From positions 25,030,412 through 25,094,411 of the forward strand of contig NC_045139.1 of assembly GCF_008831285.2 (NCBI RefSeq): DNA of 64,000 bases, written 5' to 3'. Made by a program: the position numbers and the translations under genes. Shown in pieces: positions 37,002 to 48,171 of the stretch (position 1 is the first letter of the stretch; every line of letters begins with the position of its first letter). The DNA comes from Nymphaea colorata (Eukaryota > Streptophyta > Magnoliopsida > Nymphaeales > Nymphaeaceae). The notes below the pieces were generated by a model, which saw only the letters and a program-made list of their open reading frames with translations, made no database searches and had not been told where the DNA came from.

Positions 37002-38440
37002 GTTTGCGACGTGCTCTGCTTCTCTCTCTCTCTCTCACACAACCAGACCTCTTAGCGTTGTGTTAAAAAGTGTATTAAGCAAAATATGAACATTTTTAAT
37101 TCAAGTTATTTTTGTATAAAATTGTTGTTTTCTACTATTAAGATTTTGATGTTACAAGAGGTGTTCACTTTTTATTTTAAAAAAATTATCAAAGTAAATA
37201 ATGACTAATTTAATTATGTTTCTAAACAAATCACTTTTAAAATCATATGTATAAGGTTAGATTGTGGAAAATACTTTAATAATTAATTATAATGGGTTTG
37301 GTTTTTGTATATATATATATAAAGAGAGAGAGAGAGAGACTGAATTTCGATGTTATAAGAGGTGTTCATTTTTTGTTATTAAAAAAAACATTATGAAAGT
37401 AAAAAAATGACCAATTTAATTATGTCTCTAAACAAATCATTCTTAAAAACATAGGTATAAGGTTAGATTGCAGAAAAATACTTTAATAATTAATTTTAGT
37501 GGGTTTGGTTTTTGTCTCATGTATATGTATATATATAATATGTATGTATATATAATATAATATGAATGACGGCACAGATGCTGCTGGCTTGTTTGCTTAT
37601 GTTTTAATATTTTTTAACATATTCTCTCTCTCCGACCTTCCCACTCTTCATGATTTTCTCAAGTTCTGCCCTCCCTCCCTTATTCATCCACCAGCACTGG
37701 CAGCTGCCGGTGCCTTTTCCGATGGCGGCTGGCCCTATGGCAGAGGCCTGCCGGGCCCACCGGCATCAGGCAAAGGTGTCGGTGATGCCTCACCGGCAGG
37801 CATGCAGGGAATCAGTGGAGGACCGACGGGTCCGCCAGTGTTGGGAGATACAGCTGGTAGGCTGGTAGCATCCATGGATTGGCATAGGAGGGAGAGGAAG
37901 GGAGGCAAATCAGTGAGAGATAAAGTGTTAAAAATATTAAAATAACAAAACGAGGCAGCATATTGTCAATTTGACAAATAAATGCTGAGTCATTGAATAA
38001 AGAGAGAGGGGTGGGGGGGGGGGGTGGTCTACTAAAACCACATAACTTACTTTCTGCTTGTGTAATTTATTTTTTACTTGTTCCAGGTGTTCTTTCAATT
38101 TAATTGTTTCATGCTCAAAGGAAGAAGCCGATCATAACGAGGTGTGCATCTCCCCCTTTTGTAAATGGGTTGATCACTTCATTCTGCTACTGTCTAAAAA
38201 AGCGTTTCCAGGGTTGTTTAGTGAGCAAAAGGAAATTAATCAATTTTATTTTGATGCCTACTTTTCATATTTTCTATGCTTTTATGTTTTCAAATGTATG
38301 ACTTCTAATATGTTTAAGAATTAGGACCAATATGGGGTTTACCAATATCTTTCAAAAAATAAAATCTGAAAACAAAAAAAGTGTTCTACTCTTTGCGCGC
38401 GGGGAGGAGGGGGGTGCTCTATAGTCCATAAAATTCCATG
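37002..38440. repeat. Block D second half, copy before gene copy 3
   Basis: This matches 29990-30800 and 14500-15300. Two local copies of the 'TATAAGGTTAGATTG' segment (about 37250 and 37450) and two microsatellites (37309-37340 and 37517-37561) indicate an internal duplication of about 200 bp. 37562-37945 interrupts the homology. If 36823-37001 is an exon, all of this is intron. Confidence 0.65.
37562..37945 (+). other. GC-rich inserted segment with a Gly/Pro-rich ORF
   Basis: A 127-codon ORF lies inside AT-rich block D and is absent from the other D copies. Its centre (37690-37870) is GC-rich and would encode GRGLPGPPASGKG-like and SGGPTGPPV-like runs. No signal, domain or known motif is visible and no neighbour supports it. 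It may be a captured gene fragment or simple GC-rich filler. Confidence 0.2.
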
Positions 38441-40364
38441 TTTGTAACAATTACTTTTAACTATATGACAAGGTTGGGAATGTGGCATATTTGAATTCTC
38501 TTATGCTTGTGTTTAACTAAAAACATTATGAATTGTTTCCGCACCATAAGCTTTCGTTAATGTTCTTGTAACAACTATTTTTAGTTATGTGACAATATTG
38601 GGCATCCAGCATGTTTGAATTCTGTTGGTCTTGTGTTCGTGAAATAGGGGTGTGTGTGTGTGTGTGAGTGCACGAGGGCTCGTGAAATGGCTACACCAAT
38701 TGTCACTCGCTTTTCTGACAAAAAAAATTCGATTCTACCAATTATGAACCGAAAATGCTCAAATCTGTGTAAAGACCCAAAGACCAGATTATATGAAACG
38801 ACAGGCGTTCTTTTTGAAATATAAGGTAAGATCTAGCTTTTCCCAAACTTTATTGGACTAACATAAACTGTGATCTGACTTTAGGAGTCATGTGGGTAGG
38901 GGTCGAATTTAAACTTGACTAAAGTTTACAAATTTCCATTCCTAAACTCAGGGAATATATTTGACCCAAGTAATATAAGTGCAGGCTCAATCTTAAACAT
39001 GAGAATCATCTCCCATCTTTCTGTAATGCGTGTAACCGATTAGTCACAGAATATGGATCCACTTGCTGACATATTCTGCTCTTCCTTTGACAATTCTATG
39101 AAAGGTTGAAACTACCCCCACCCTCCTTTCTTTTTTCCCTCGCAGTGAGGGTCTATGACTGCTTTGAAACTAAGGTAGAAAGTGAAACACCCATCAAGTA
39201 GAGTGCAGTGTATCCACCATCTACAGTTAGAGGAATGGTAACCATAGGTTCACCTCTTCCTTTACCAGTTGGGGGTCGGACGACAGCCTCAGTCCACAGG
39301 TTGCAACACATGTTAGGGCAGCCTCAGTCCATGGGTCAAAAGTGACTAGATGATTGTTAGAAGACCAAACTTTGTGCCTCCAACAAGACCTGAGCAACTG
39401 CAAAACCATCAATAAGTATAGGGCGGGGCCAAGATTTTTTTTTGAACCCATAGTTCTATATTTTTTTAATTTTTTATAGGTTTTCTCTTTTTTTTAAAGG
39501 AGCTGAGTTTTCCTTTTAAATTTTTGTGAAGATAAAATTAAAATTTTTGAAAACTATAATACGTGGTGTTGGAAGGGAGGTGGTAAGGCCCTTGAAATCT
39601 CGATATTTTACTTTCGATTAAATGAAACGCTCTTAATAAAAGATCCGGCATGTTGGGATCGATTTTTGATGCACATTCTGATAAACTTTTTGTTAATAAA
39701 GGCCAGTGACCTACCCTCCAACAAACATTTTATTAGAACTATGTAGATGTGATATAGGATCATTTTAGCAACAGTAACATATTGTCATTTCCCATGAATC
39801 TGCCCTCAAAAAGTAGAGCTGGAAAACTTATGATGGTGTTCGATGAATTTATCCCGTTTTATGGGGAAGGTTGATAGGATTCTAATGTTAGTGATGCCAA
39901 ACTGCCTCTATAGTTTTTCATATGAATCAACCCGGAAAAATCGATAGAATAAGGCAAGAAGGAATTATGGCATGAAAGTGCCGATTTTATTTAATCAATC
40001 AAAGAAAGATACATCTACCACAAATTAAAAACAAGGTGATCCAAATTTTCTTTTTTCTTTTTTTTTTCTCATGAACTCTAACATGTGCAAGAATTTAAAA
40101 TCTACTGAACGTGGACTTGTAGTTTAAGAATTACATGCAATTCCCTATTATCGTAGCATACATGGTAAATCGTGAGAGATGAAGTCTGTGGAACTTCGAT
40201 CTCCCATATATGAAAATAGCCAAACAAATCATAATTTGAAACAAGATCATATCTCCTGGTACCTTTAGAATTCAAATTTATTATTCTTTTGGAGAATTAA
40301 ACTTTATGGTTATATGTGCTGAATTGTTAGCATGCTGATTTGGTGACTTTCACATATATAGCAG
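38441..40364 (+). repeat. Upstream block U, copy 3 (probable intron)
   Basis: This aligns with copy 1 (350-2148) and copy 2 (31850-33600). It contains a (TG)n run near 38649, two minisatellite units near 39270-39340, and runs up to a splice acceptor-like 'catatatagcag' ending at 40364. Since the main exon has no start codon, this block is best read as intron DNA. The ORF fragments near 39540-39950 are broken relative to copy 1. Confidence 0.65.
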
Positions 40365-41921
40365 GAGGGTCTCCGATCTAATGGTAAATGCCCAATCAAA
40401 CAAGCGATTCACTCTTTGGATAGTGAAAACTCTCAGTTTCAGCCAATTGAGGAAGACAAAAGTACCGCTCCATTTGTTAGTGCATTGAAGGCACGTGCCG
40501 AAAGGAATGCAGCTGGATTTACATTTCCAGGCCATAATAGGGGTATGGCCGCACCACCTCTGCTGGAACAACTTATTGGCAAGGGACCTTTCCTCCACGA
40601 CCTAGCTGAGATTGATAATTTCATTTCTCCCGAGGGTGCGATCGTTGATGCCCAGAAGAAAGCTGCAGAACTGTTGTTTGGAGCAACAGAAACATGGTTT
40701 CTTGTTGGAGGAACAACATGTGGAGTAGAAGCGTCAATCATGTCAACATGTTCGCCGGAGGATACACTCATTCTTCCCAGGAATTCTCATATATCAGCAA
40801 TATCTGGCATGGTTTTATCAGGTGCTTTGCCTAAGTACATGATTCCGGAGTACAACACCTCATGGGGAATTGCAGATGGGATCAAACTGCATCAGGTGGT
40901 GAAGGCAATTGATGAATTGCATGAGGAAGGCAAAGAACCAGCTGCAGTTTTGATCACATCCCCCACCTACCATGGGATATGTAGTGATCTGGAGAAGATC
41001 ATTGAACTATGTCACAAGCAGCATATTCCAGTGATTATTGATGAAGCTCATGGTGCTCATTTCAAGTTCGACTGCCGACTTCCGAGCACTGCACTAGAGC
41101 AAGGGGCAGATCTTGTTATCCAATCCACCCACAAGGTTCTGTGCTCCCTTTCACAGTCATCAATGTTGCACTTATCAGGTAGCATCGTAGACAGGGAGAG
41201 AATATCCAGATGCATACAGACCCTTCAGAGCACCAGTCCCAGTTACCTGCTTCTTGCCTCTCTAGATGCTACAAGAGCACAGCTTAGTAAGAACCCATAT
41301 ACCATTTTGGATACATCAATCCATTTGGCTCACCAATTGGCAGATGAAGTTCAAACATTGATACCCAATTCATCAGTGTTGGAGTCAGCTGATTTTGAAG
41401 GCATGCCCAAGAAGGATCCATTGCGTGTGACAATTTCTACATGGAAAGTAGGAGTCACTGGATATGATGCATATAAGATCCTACGTGAGGAATATGACAT
41501 CATTCCCGAATTGCGATCACAGAAATCATTAACATTTGTAGTCAGCTTAGGCACATGGAGAGAGCATATTCAAAGGGTTGTGAATGGCATAAAGGATATG
41601 ACTGCTGTGCATGGATTAGACAACTCAGCCCAAGCCATGATCAACCATTATGAGTGTTCTCCTTTTGGAGAGATTACCCTAAAACTGAGTCCAAGGGAGG
41701 CCTTTTTTGCAAACAAAAGGAGGATCAATGTTGAGGAAAGCCTTGGTGAGATATGTGGGGAGCTTATATGCACATTCCCTCCAGGGATCCCAGTGTTGAT
41801 TCCAGGAGAGGTTATAACTCAAAATGCTCTCTCTTATTTTCTAAACGCAAGAGATGGGGGTGCTGTGATTTGTGGAGCAACTGACTGTCATCTTCATTCT
41901 ATAGTTGTGTGTGATATATGA
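40365..41921 (+). CDS. Orn/Lys/Arg decarboxylase family protein, main exon (copy 3, intact)
   Basis: PLP-dependent fold-type I decarboxylase of the OKR_DC_1 group, acting on a basic amino acid; arginine, lysine or ornithine cannot be told apart by reading. No stop occurs from 40362 to TGA at 41919-41921. Counting from the TTG at 40416 as residue 1, the substrate-site motif GFTFPGHNRG is at 34-43, VGGTTCGVE at 97-105, SPTYHGICSD at 182-191, DEAHGAH at 209-215 (D209 should bind the cofactor ring), and STHK at 237-240 with K240 the PLP lysine. C-terminal LSPREAFF is at 425-432 and FPPGIPVLIPGE at 454-465. The length fits the short bacterial SpeA-like form without the wing domain of the E. coli inducible enzymes. 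The frame extends 17 codons upstream of 40416 to the AG at 40363-40364 and has no ATG there; the first internal ATG (residue 44) would lose GFTFPGH. So this is a downstream exon. TAG at 40359-40361 closes the frame above. A plastid role is inferred only. Confidence 0.93.
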   Translation, partial: EGLRSNGKCPIKQAIHSLDSENSQFQPIEEDKSTAPFVSALKARAERNAAGFTFPGHNRGMAAPPLLEQLIGKGPFLHDLAEIDNFISPEGAIVDAQKKAAELLFGATETWFLVGGTTCGVEASIMSTCSPEDTLILPRNSHISAISGMVLSGALPKYMIPEYNTSWGIADGIKLHQVVKAIDELHEEGKEPAAVLITSPTYHGICSDLEKIIELCHKQHIPVIIDEAHGAHFKFDCRLPSTALEQGADLVIQSTHKVLCSLSQSSMLHLSGSIVDRERISRCIQTLQSTSPSYLLLASLDATRAQLSKNPYTILDTSIHLAHQLADEVQTLIPNSSVLESADFEGMPKKDPLRVTISTWKVGVTGYDAYKILREEYDIIPELRSQKSLTFVVSLGTWREHIQRVVNGIKDMTAVHGLDNSAQAMINHYECSPFGEITLKLSPREAFFANKRRINVEESLGEICGELICTFPPGIPVLIPGEVITQNALSYFLNARDGGAVICGATDCHLHSIVVCDI

Positions 41922-42294
41922 AGTTCCACTTTATTGTACTTTCTTTTTTGAACGAATAATCAAGTCACATACACTATCCTCTTTTTCTCTACTTCAAATC
42001 CTTAATCTAACTTATGCAGTACAGTGTGCATCATCGATATTACAGCAGAGACTTTCAACAAACTAGCCCTCCATGTCCTTGAACTTTCAAATGTACAGAT
42101 ACATTTAGTCCACATAGCCATCCAATTAGTGAGTTTTGGTTCATGAATTCCAGCATATATGCACCTAATCAAAACACAGACAAGTGGGTCCGATGGCTTC
42201 CTATATGTCATCAAAGTTGTGAAAATTAAGAGGCCTCTTTATCATCTTTTGTCAAATGTAAGAGGCCTTCTTATCAACTTTCTCAAGATATATA
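41922..42294 (+). other. 3' flank / probable 3' UTR of the intact decarboxylase
   Basis: This matches 7984-8177 plus 12446-12620 and 34114-34480, so it is part of the duplicated unit. No other gene. The element at 42295 ends it abruptly. Transcripts of the gene longer than 373 bases past the stop would read into the copia LTR. Confidence 0.7.
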
Positions 42295-42615
42295 TGTCGC
42301 GAGATTTGTGGAAGAGGATTGGTGTTGCCAAAAACAATCAACATCAGCAATATTTTGCTGTTACGGTGAGAAAGAAGGAAAGTTGCAATGAGAATGGAAG
42401 AAAATCTTATTTATTTTTTGGAAAGATCAATTAACCGTTCCCTAATTTTCGTCCCTTTCAAAATGTATAAAACCCCTTTCTCTTCTTGATTGTAAGCAAG
42501 CAAGGATAATGAAATAGCAGCCTCTTCTTCCTCCGTGGACGTAGGCCCAAGTGCCGAACCACGTAAATTTGCAGTTGCTCCCTTCTGTGTTGCTTTTTTC
42601 TTGTGTTTTCTAATA
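42295..42615 (+). repeat. 5' LTR of the plus-strand copia
   Basis: 321 bp, bounded by the target duplication on the left and the primer-binding site on the right. A TATAAAA box lies at 42466-42472 in the TGTATAAAACCCC context. The terminal CA is changed to TA in both LTRs, so that state existed when the element inserted. Confidence 0.93.
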
Positions 42616-42627
42616 TGGTATCAGAGC
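42616..42627 (+). other. Primer-binding site (initiator Met-tRNA type)
   Basis: TGGTATCAGAGC directly follows the 5' LTR. It is complementary to the 3' end of plant initiator methionine tRNA, the usual copia primer. Confidence 0.9.
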
Positions 42628-43760
42628 AGGTCATGTGAAGTTGTTACTATATTTCTTCTGCAGCTTGGAGGCAGGTCGTGAGTCCTGTAAAAGGGAGATA
42701 CCAAACCACCGCCTTAACTGTTTTCTAATGCAGCCTATTTTTTGACGCTGCCACCGTAGAAGGAAGCGTGGGCGAGCGCTCTCCCTCTGCCTACCGGTGT
42801 AGATGCTGGGGATCCAGGCATTGGCAGTGACAAGCAGGAGGAGGAAGAAGGCAGCAAACAACACTTCACCTGTTCGTGCCTCCCCTGTTTTCTAACTACT
42901 GCCATAAATGTTGTCGACCACCACCTGTTCTCTTAGTCGATTTTTTTCTTGCCGCCTTCCCATTAAGGTCTTGGCCTCCCAATCCTGCCGATGGGGAACT
43001 GAAGGCTCGCCTTCACCAACTGGCACAGAGACTTCTTCCTCGCACCTCCTCTCTTCCCTGTCTGTGTTTCCAGCAAGCTCGAGCACCTCAGCTGCGAGGT
43101 ACTCGAGGACCGCGGTGAGGTAGACAGGGGTGCTGGAGCCGACGTGCTCGGAGTACCTCTCCTTCTTTGAAATCGAGGACACTTTCTAGGGACTTCAAAC
43201 TAAGTGTCGGCTGCTGCTGTTGGGATCCGGGGAGAGGTCTTCATCGCCATCTTGGTTTTCTAAAAGGAACTTCAATTCCTTCATTATCGGGTGATTTTTC
43301 TTCTCATCTCCCTTGCTTTGAGATTATTGTGAGCATGATGGATCGTGGATATCCATTCCTATGAATTCTGAAACAAGGGATTGATTGGCTGCTACTTATC
43401 TACGTCTTCCCATGTTTGCTGATTGCTGTATTATCGGCAATCTTATTTTGCAACTTTGTGAGCTGTGTTTGGTTCCTTGTTTTTCTATTATTCCATGGCA
43501 AACAATCAGCAATAGACTATAGAAAATTTAAGATGCCTCAGCACAACGAGCAAAGCAGCCAGCTTCTGAAAATCACCAATACTCTCTTGAATGGCACCAA
43601 CTACTTAAGTTGGACTAAGGCGGGTCGATTGTTTTCAAGCGGCTGATCCAAGGTTGGATATATAAACGGGAAGATCAATCCTCTTGACAAGTTAGAATCT
43701 AAATTTGACGATTGGCAATCTGAAAATGATATGGTGATGTCATGGCTCATTAATTCTATG

Positions 43761-43868
43761 GAACCCTCTATTTCAAATTTGTTTATGTATCAAGAAACTG
43801 CCAAGTAGATTTGGGAACCCTCTATTTCAAATTTATATATGTATCAAGAAACTGCCAAGTAGATTTGG
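43761..43868 (+). repeat. 54-bp tandem duplication in copia gag
   Basis: 43761-43814 and 43815-43868 differ at about two positions. The unit length is 18 codons, so the frame is kept. Both copies carry the same TAG (CCAAGTAG), so that stop arose before the duplication. Confidence 0.9.
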
Positions 43869-44990
43869 GATGAGTTAAAACAACTCTTTTCCGAACAAAA
43901 TAACCTTGCACGGGTCTATCAAATTCAAGTTGAGATTGCAAATCTTATAAAGGGTGACAAGCCATTGAATCTCTACATAGGAGAACTCAAAAGCCGATTT
44001 GATGAACTTCTACAATATAGGCCTGCTACAACTGATCCCGATACATACAAGATCTAATTTGAGGAAGACAAAATCTTTAAGTTGTTGGCAGGTTTAGGAG
44101 CAGATTATGAAGGTATTAGGAGTCAAATCCTCATTACCACTCCGCTGCTTAACTTCAACAATGTCTATCAAATGTTACAAAAAGAGGCTACACGAAGACA
44201 GGTTATGAACTCCAACACTGAAATTTCTGAAGAAAGCCATGAAAAAATGACGTGCATTGCTCAAGCCGATTTTGTCAAAGGGGATCAAAAAATTCTAAAC
44301 ACCAACAAACCTCCCAACACCAACTTCAGCTATCAAAAAGGAAGAAATAAATTTAGATGCACCCACTGCAAGCAGTCTGGTCACACTCGTCAAAAATGCT
44401 GGGAGCTAGTTGGGGGACCAACAAGAGACAAAGCGACGTCCTCCACCAATTCTGTGTCTTCCACCAATCTTGATTCAGCCAACTTTGTCACCAAGAACGA
44501 TCTTGAGAAATTTTTTCAAAAGTTCGCAAAGACCAATTTAATATTATCTCAGTCCATCAGCAATTCAGAAGGTAATAACTTTGCTTTGGCCGCTACTTTA
44601 AATTGTCCTACTTGGATCGTTGATACAGAGGCCACTCATCATATGTCTAGTGATTTAACACAACTGACTAATCTTGACAAAACAAGACAACGACCAGTCT
44701 TTACAGTTGATGGATCACCCATTACTGCTAAAGGACACAGAGAAACAATACTCTTTAAGAAAGGGTAGAAATATCAAGTTTTATATATTCCAAAATTGTC
44801 AGCAAATCTCATGCCAATAAGCAAATTAACCAAGTCTCATAACTGTTTGGTTGTTTTTTCCTCAAAGGATGTGATATTTCAGGATTGTGTGACAAAACGA
44901 GAGATTGGTAGAGGACATCAACAGAATGGGTTGTACGTGATGGACGAAAATTGTTGCAGCCTCATGGTGAATGATCAGCAAGATCGACAT

Positions 44991-45068
44991 TCTCACTACT
45001 GGACCTGGCATGCCAGACTTGGTCATATCTCTCACTACTGGACCTGGCACGCCAGACTTGGTCACATC
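44991..45068 (+). repeat. 39-bp tandem duplication in the pre-integrase region
   Basis: 44991-45029 and 45030-45068 differ at about two positions and each encode HYWTWHARLGHIS. The 13-codon duplication keeps the frame but repeats part of the integrase zinc-binding region. Confidence 0.92.
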
Positions 45069-47837
45069 TCTGATCAAAGTTTAACTCGTCTTATTCCAAA
45101 TCTTACAGTTGAAAATAAATCATGTGATGCTTGTGAATTTTATAAGTCGATGAGATTACCTTTTCAATCTTCTGCCAAAAAATCAAAGGATATTTTTGAT
45201 TTAGTTCATTTTGATGTTTGAGGACCAGCCCCAGAAGCGTCATACTCTGGATTTAGATATTATGTCTCCTTTATTCATGATAAGACTCGGATGACTTGGT
45301 TGTTTTTTCTTAAATATAAGAGTGAAGGTTTTAGTGCATTCAAAGATTTTTTCAATATGGTGCCTACTCAATATGGAGTTAAAATTTAAAAACTTCGCTC
45401 CGGCAATGGAGGAGAATATGTGAATGATGCTCTTGAAACCTTTCTAGAAAGAGAAGGAATACAACCTCAGTATTCTTGTGCAGGTACCCCACAACAGAAC
45501 GGGGTGGCTGAACGAAAAATATGCAATTGTTGAATATTGTTCGATCTCTTACGACTCACATGCATGTTCCTTTTCATTTCTGGAATGACGCAATTGCTAC
45601 AGCTTGTTATATTGTCAACAGGACACCAAGTTCCAGCATTGAAAATCAAGTTCCTATAGAACTTCTTCTCAATAGAAAAGTTTCTAAAAAGGATCTTAAA
45701 GTTTTTGGATGCAAGTGTTACGTTCATATACAAAAGAAATTAAGGAACAAATTTGAAAAATATGCCATCAAAAGCATCTTCCTCGGCTATTCTAGCAGAA
45801 AGAATGAGTATAAATGATATGATCTAGTCACTAGAAAGTTACTTATATCTCGTGATGTGAAATTTTTTGAATAGGAATCCTTCTTTGATCATCTAAGACA
45901 GGGGGAGATGAATGTTGCTAATCCCATCAAGCAGCTCACACTGCCAACAGTTGAAGCAAGCTATGAAACTCCTAATGTTAGCAAGCAATCTGTATTGCCG
46001 ATGGTTGAGCCCCACTTTGAACCTTACAAAACCGTCTCAAATGATATACTTCCACCACTAACAACTCAACAACCCGATACCAATATCAATCCTAGCACTC
46101 TTTCCACTGAACCAAATTCCAACTTTAGCAACTCAAGCCAACCAGAAAATTCCACCAGATGATCCACCCGACCTACTAGAGCACCAACAAAATTTAGTGA
46201 CCATTACACCTATCTTACAGCAAATAAAAACCATTCCATAGACCAAGACCTATCTTTCGAAAATCTGCCCATTCACTATAAATCCTATCCTAAACTCATA
46301 CTCCCAACATGAGCCAAAAGCTTATGAGGACTCAAAATCTGATCCAAAGTGGCGTAATGCAATGGAAGGAGCCTGCGACACTGAAAAAAAATTAGATGTG
46401 GGATCTAGTTCCTCTACCTGATGGCCAGAAGCTGATTGGATACAAGTGGATCTATCGAATCAAATATAACAGCGATGGAAGAGTAGAGCGCTACAAAGCT
46501 CACTTGGTCGCCAAAGGATTCACTCAAACCGAAGGTATTGACTATACTGAAAGCTTTCCTCCTGTTGCAAAGATCAGTTCTGTGCGAACATTAATCTCAG
46601 TAGCAGTAAACAAGAAATGACCTCTGACTCAACTTGATGTGAAAAATGCTTTTTTTCACGGTGAACTCAACGAAGAAGTCTATATGGAGGCACCAAAAGA
46701 CATAAAGAATGAGCATAGGTACATATGTATGTTGAAAAAGACTCTATATGGTTTGAAGCCGTCACCGCGAGCTTGGTTCTCTCGTCTCAGTGATACACTT
46801 TCAAAAATGGGCTTCAAAAGAAGCAGTGCTGATCATACTATGTTTACGTCTTTGAGGAATTCTAAAATTTGCATTCTCCTAGTCTATGTGGATGACATAA
46901 TAATGACAGGTGATGATATTGATCTTATGCCACGCATTAAAGACTATCTAAATCAACTATTTGAAAACAAAGATTTGAGAATACTATGACTCTTTTTAGG
47001 GATTGAAGTTGCACACTCAAACAAAGGAGTATTTCTTTGCCAAAGGAAATATATGTTAGATCTGTTGAAAAAAACATGATGCTTGGGAGCTAAACCAGCA
47101 GAGACACCACTTGAAGCTAATTGTAAATTAAACAAAGATGAAGGAAAACTAGTCGAAAATATTCAAAGCTTTCAGAAACTCGTTGGTAAGGTCATATATC
47201 TAACTGTTACAAGACCTGACATATCATATGTTGTAAGCCTCATTAGCCAGTTTATGCATTCTCCTAGATCAACTCATATTGAAGCTGCCCATAGAATCTT
47301 GAGGTATTTGAAAAGATGCCCTGGAAAAGGGATTTTAATGAAACGCGATCTGCCACTAGATGTCGTGGGTTATGCTGATGCAGACTGGGTAGGGGATCCA
47401 AATGATCGAAGATCCACATCTAGTTTCTGTACCTTCGTTGGAGAAAATCTTGTAACTTGGAGAAGCAAAAAACAATCTGTAATTGCTCGATCAAGTGCTG
47501 AAGGAGAATACAAAGCTATGGCTGGATGTACATGTGAGCTTGTGTGGATTAAAGCCCTTCTCAAGGATATGAATATTGATGTGCAAGACCCTATAAAGCT
47601 TATATGCGACAATATGGCTGCAATCTATATCGGGACAAATCCAGTCTTTCATGAAAGGACCAAACACATTGAAGTTGACTGTCACTTCGTTAGAGAAAAA
47701 ATTCAAGATGGGACTATCGAAACTTGTCATGTTAAAAGAGAAAATCAGTTGGCTGTTATTTTCACCAAGAGTCTTGCATGTGAGCAGCATCAAAGCATTG
47801 CAAACAAGTTGGGACAGATTAATATCTGTCCTCCAAC

Positions 47838-47850
47838 TTGAGGGGGAGAT
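47838..47850 (+). other. Polypurine tract of the plus-strand copia
   Basis: TTGAGGGGGAGAT lies directly before the 3' LTR at 47851, as needed for plus-strand priming. Confidence 0.88.
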
Positions 47851-48171
47851 TGTTGCGAGATTTGTGGAAGAGGATTGGTGTTGCCAAAAACAATCAAGAT
47901 CAGCAATATTTTGCTGTTACGGTGAGAAAGAAGGAAAGTTGCGATGAGAAGGAAGGAAAACTTATTTATTCTTTGGAAAGATCAATTAACCGTTCCATGA
48001 TTTTCGTCCCTTTCAAAATGTATAAAACCCCCTTTCTCTTCTTGATTGTAAGCAAGCAAGGATAATGAAATAGCAGCCTCATCTTCCTCTGTGAATGTAG
48101 GCCCAAGTGCCGAACCACGTAAATTTGCAGTTGCTCCCTTTTGTGTCGCTTCTTTCTTGTGTTTTCTAATA
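47851..48171 (+). repeat. 3' LTR of the plus-strand copia
   Basis: 321 bp, the same length as the 5' LTR, about 95% identical by eye, ending TTTTCTAATA before the target duplication ATATA. Confidence 0.93.

Larger units (their letters stand above)
43495..47841 (+). pseudogene. Copia gag-pol pseudogene
   Basis: Gag starts near 43495 (MANNQQ, then a stop) and continues with ITNTLLNGTNYLSW near 43570. A CCHC knuckle CTHCKQSGHTRQKC is at about 44358-44399. The protease site reads VDTEATHHM (44619-44645), where D-S-G has become D-T-E, so it should be dead. The pre-integrase HARLGHIS motif is duplicated. In the integrase the second catalytic aspartate is lost (RSGNGGEY, about 45396-45419), while NGVAERK is kept. 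Reverse transcriptase (46396-46989) keeps YVDD; RNase H (47083-47841) keeps ADADWVGD and TKHIEV. Stops include TAG at 44766, TGA near 45220, TAA near 45388, TGA at 46618-46620 and TGA at 46987-46989. Frames shift several times. The product cannot be made. Confidence 0.93.

Noticed and set aside
40416-40418. Translation start of the decarboxylase at 40416
   Set aside because: The codon is TTG, and the frame continues upstream to a splice acceptor-like AG. Plant genes rarely start at TTG.
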